A stretch of 64,000 nt of DNA. It comes from Amycolatopsis alkalitolerans. GTDB taxonomy: Bacteria > Actinomycetota > Actinomycetes > Mycobacteriales > Pseudonocardiaceae. Position numbers and translations under genes: made by a program. Positions within the stretch are counted from its first letter, which is position 1. The number at the start of each line of letters is the position of its first letter. The DNA lies in contig NZ_VDFW01000002.1 in the NCBI RefSeq assembly GCF_006152065.1, positions 1 through 64,000 of the forward strand, read 5' to 3'. Shown piece by piece: positions 61,968 to 64,000 of the stretch. The notes under the pieces are model-generated. The model was given only the letters and a program-made list of their open reading frames with translations, was not told the DNA's origin and ran no database searches.

Positions 61968-62411
61968 ATGGCCGACGAGTCCACGCAGTCCATCGAGGTC
62001 GACGCGCCGCCTGAGCGGGTCATGGCGGTGATCGCGGACTTCGCCTCCTATCCCGAGTGGGCGAAGCAGGTCCGCGAGACCGAGGTGCTCGTCACCGGTG
62101 ACGAAGGCAGGCCCAAACAGGTTCGGCTGACACTGGACGCCGGGCCGATCAAGGACGTCTACACCCTCGAGTACGACTGGGCGGCCGACGGCCGCGCGGT
62201 GAGCTGGCACCTGGTCAAGGGCCAGATGCAGAAGGCGCAGGACGGCCGGTACGAGCTCACGGACACCGCCTCCGGCGGGACGAAGGTGACGTACACGTTG
62301 TCGGTCGAGCTGGTGCTCCCGATGATCGGCCTGCTGCGCCGCAAGGCGGAGAAGATGGTGATGGACACCGCGCTCAAGGAGCTCAAGCGCAGGGTCGAGG
62401 ATCTCCGCTGA
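61968..62411 (+). CDS. SRPBCC family protein (Rv2185c/TB16.3-like)
   Basis: A 147-residue START-like protein: SIEVDAPPERVMAVIADFAS and YPEWAKQVRE form the first strand and helix, and the chain ends in a long amphipathic helix with KMVMDTALKELKRRVEDL. This matches TB16.3 (Rv2185c), which also lies before an ArsA-like ATPase gene. It probably binds a lipid-like ligand. One base separates it from the ATPase gene, so they are co-expressed. Confidence 0.87.
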   Translation: MADESTQSIEVDAPPERVMAVIADFASYPEWAKQVRETEVLVTGDEGRPKQVRLTLDAGPIKDVYTLEYDWAADGRAVSWHLVKGQMQKAQDGRYELTDTASGGTKVTYTLSVELVLPMIGLLRRKAEKMVMDTALKELKRRVEDLR

Positions 62412-62412
62412 C

Positions 62413-63555
62413 ATGCGGCTGCTGCTGTTCACCGGCAAGGGGGGCGTCGGGAAGACGACCCTCGCGGCGGCGACCGCGGCCGGGCTCGCGGCACGGGGGC
62501 ACAAGACGCTGGTGGTCTCGACCGATCCGGCGCATTCGCTCGGTGACGCGTTCGCGAAGCGGCTGGCCGCCGAACCGGCCGAAGTGGATCATCTCCTGCA
62601 CGGCGCGCAGGTGGACTCGCGCGGTCTGGTCGACGGCATGTGGCAGGAGCTGCGCGGCAAACTGCGCGCCGCGCTCGCCGGGGCTGGTATCGACGCGCTC
62701 GACGCCGAGGAGCTGACCGTGCTGCCCGGCGTGGACGAGTTGCTCGCGCTCACCGAGGTGCAGCGCCTGGCCGAGTCCGGCCGCTGGGACACCGTCGTCG
62801 TCGACTGCGGGCCGACCGCGGAAACACTGCGGCTGCTGGCGCTTCCCGAGGCGGTTTCCGGGTATCTGAACCGGATGTGGCAGGTGAAGCTCGCCGGCCC
62901 GCGCGGCACCGTCGAAGCCGTCCGGCGCCTCGGCGCGCATCTGGAGTCCCTGCGGGAGTTGCTCACCGATCCCGCGGTGACCGGGGTTCGGCTCGTGCTG
63001 ACGCCGGAACGGGTGGTCGTCGCCGAAGCGCGCCGCACGCTCAGTTCCCTTGCCCTGCGCGGGATCCGGATCGAGGGCGTGATCGTGAACCGCCTGATGC
63101 CCGCGCCCGGGATGTGGCGCGGCGCCGCCGCGTCCTGGCTGCGGACGCGGCGGCGCCAGCAGGATCAGGTGCTGGACGAACTGGCCGGTTCGGGGCTCTC
63201 GGATTTCGCGCGGGTGGAGCACCGGGCGACCGAGCCGGTCGGCCTGTCCGCGCTGCTGGAGATCTCGCGCGAACTCTACGGCGAGTCGGATCCGTTGTCC
63301 CCCAACGAGACCGCAGTCACACCGCTGCTCGACGTGTCCGAGCGGGACGGTGGGTTCGAGCTGCGGATCGCGCTCCCGCTCGGGCCCGAAGCCGCGGTGG
63401 ATCTGGCCAGAGTGGACGATGACCTGGCGATCACCGTCGACGGGTTCCGCCGCCTCGTCGCGCTGCCCGAGGCTCTGCGTCCCTGCCGCATCACCGGTGC
63501 CGTGTCGGACGTGCGCGGGCTGGTCGTGTCCTTGACCCACCCCGGGAGGCCCTGA
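62413..63555 (+). CDS. ArsA/GET3-family ATPase (Rv2184c-like)
   Basis: A 380-residue P-loop ATPase with the deviant Walker A GKGGVGKTTLAAATA at residue 7, switch I around VSTDPAHSLGDAF and DCGPTAETLRLL as switch II. The C-terminal 70 residues form a beta-sandwich like that of bacterial ArsA homologues. It lacks the arsenite cysteines, so metal export is unlikely; targeting of membrane proteins or a partner to the upstream SRPBCC protein is possible. Coupled to both neighbours. Confidence 0.88.
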   Translation: MRLLLFTGKGGVGKTTLAAATAAGLAARGHKTLVVSTDPAHSLGDAFAKRLAAEPAEVDHLLHGAQVDSRGLVDGMWQELRGKLRAALAGAGIDALDAEELTVLPGVDELLALTEVQRLAESGRWDTVVVDCGPTAETLRLLALPEAVSGYLNRMWQVKLAGPRGTVEAVRRLGAHLESLRELLTDPAVTGVRLVLTPERVVVAEARRTLSSLALRGIRIEGVIVNRLMPAPGMWRGAAASWLRTRRRQQDQVLDELAGSGLSDFARVEHRATEPVGLSALLEISRELYGESDPLSPNETAVTPLLDVSERDGGFELRIALPLGPEAAVDLARVDDDLAITVDGFRRLVALPEALRPCRITGAVSDVRGLVVSLTHPGRP

Positions 63556-63932
63556 TGACCGACACCGAGGCCACGAGTCTGGCCGAGGAGATCCGGTTGC
63601 TGGTGGAGATGGTCGCCGAACGGGCCGCGCCGTGGCTGGAGGGGATCGTCGCCGCGGGGCATGGCACTGACGAGCGCGCGGAAGGCGCGGGCTGCGGGTG
63701 GTGCCCACTGTGCGCGGTGGTCGCCGTCGTGCGCGGGGAACGGCCGGAGTTCGTGGCGCGGCTGGTGGAGCAACTGGCGCAACTGGTCGCGTTGCTGCGG
63801 GCGGTGCTCGCGGACCGCTGGGACCCCGAGCACGGCTTCCACATGCCGGGTTTCTCCCCGGAGCCCAAGCCCGAGCCGGCCTCGCCCCGGGTGCAGCACA
63901 TTCCCGTGCAGTGGCGCGGCGAGGAGCCCTGA
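63555..63932 (+). CDS. Small cysteine-containing protein of unknown function (Rv2183c position)
   Basis: A 125-residue acidic and helical protein. It has a cysteine knuckle in GCGWCPLCAVVAVV that could bind zinc, flanked by helices, and a proline-rich C-terminus (SPEPKPEPASP). I do not recognise a named domain. The start shares one base with the ATPase stop, and the ROK gene starts directly after it, so it belongs to this operon. Confidence 0.8.
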   Translation: MTDTEATSLAEEIRLLVEMVAERAAPWLEGIVAAGHGTDERAEGAGCGWCPLCAVVAVVRGERPEFVARLVEQLAQLVALLRAVLADRWDPEHGFHMPGFSPEPKPEPASPRVQHIPVQWRGEEP

Positions 63933-64000
63933 GTGCCGGCGATCGGACTGGACGTCGGCGGAACGAGCGTGCGCGCCGCGGTGGTCGACGCGCAGGGGTC
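63933..64000 (+). CDS. ROK-family sugar kinase, N-terminal fragment
   Basis: The first 22 codons of a gene that leaves the window, starting at GTG 63933 right after the upstream TGA. They read PAIGLDVGGTSVRAAVVDAQ, the ATP-phosphate motif (DxGGT) of ROK kinases such as glucokinase. Substrate cannot be assigned from the fragment. Confidence 0.75.
   Translation, partial: MPAIGLDVGGTSVRAAVVDAQG

Overview
The window is very GC-rich and densely coded, with many GTG starts, 1- and 4-base gene overlaps, a class II ribonucleotide reductase with NrdR, and a complete mce4 locus. It comes from a mycolate-related or Pseudonocardiales actinomycete. Gene order and the GTGAGGG-type intergenic palindromes fit an Amycolatopsis-like genome; that placement is inference. 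I see no tRNA, rRNA, CRISPR array, insertion sequence with a transposase, or prophage.

Region 1 (1-10920) is an accessory catabolic island that I read as an oxalate pathway. A leftward operon encodes a ThDP enzyme (candidate oxalyl-CoA decarboxylase), formyl-CoA:oxalate CoA-transferase (frc), a fused NDP-forming acyl-CoA synthetase and an oxalate/formate antiporter-family (OFA) carrier. A divergent pair encodes a PanE-family reductase (candidate oxalyl-CoA reductase) and an aldehyde dehydrogenase. A GntR/FCD regulator, a methyltransferase and the 5' end of a sucC gene lie to the left. An 11-base motif, ATACTGCATAC, occurs exactly in the sucC promoter and twice in the divergent promoter, with a near copy before gntR, so one regulator probably controls all of them.

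Region 2 (11179-24650) is a conserved actinobacterial housekeeping block: a DUF349 protein, an extradiol-dioxygenase-like protein, miaA, dapF, an MFS exporter with its ArsR-type regulator, hflX, a secreted beta-propeller protein, lexA, a divergent LysM cell-division protein, nrdR and nrdJ. Regulatory sites are visible: two SOS boxes, a NrdR box, DnaA boxes and a rho-independent terminator after nrdJ.

Region 3 (24720-41774) is mixed: a MerR regulator beside a decayed amidohydrolase, an NAD(P)-binding protein, a prolyl oligopeptidase, a CBS protein, a DUF2293 protein, a two-component system with a membrane protein, and a DUF4192 gene with two DnaA boxes in front. A 750-base gene-free stretch of 21-22 bp degenerate repeats follows, split by a 232-bp element with terminal inverted repeats. 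Then come galE, galK, an IdeR/DtxR repressor, and an acuC deacetylase next to a GNAT-acyl-CoA synthetase fusion that looks like a protein acetyltransferase.

Region 4 (41839-58786) is the steroid/cholesterol uptake locus: fadD17-, fadE27- and fadE26-like genes leftward; ferredoxin, SDR, aldehyde dehydrogenase, SDR, yrbE4A-B, mce4A-F and two Mce-associated genes rightward. A perfect KstR palindrome sits between the two arms. Region 5 (58789-64000) holds a fadD15-like acyl-CoA synthetase and a run of small genes (two SRPBCC proteins, a metallophosphoesterase, an ArsA-like ATPase, a small cysteine-containing protein and the start of a ROK kinase), matching the mycobacterial fadD15/Rv2185c/Rv2184c neighbourhood.
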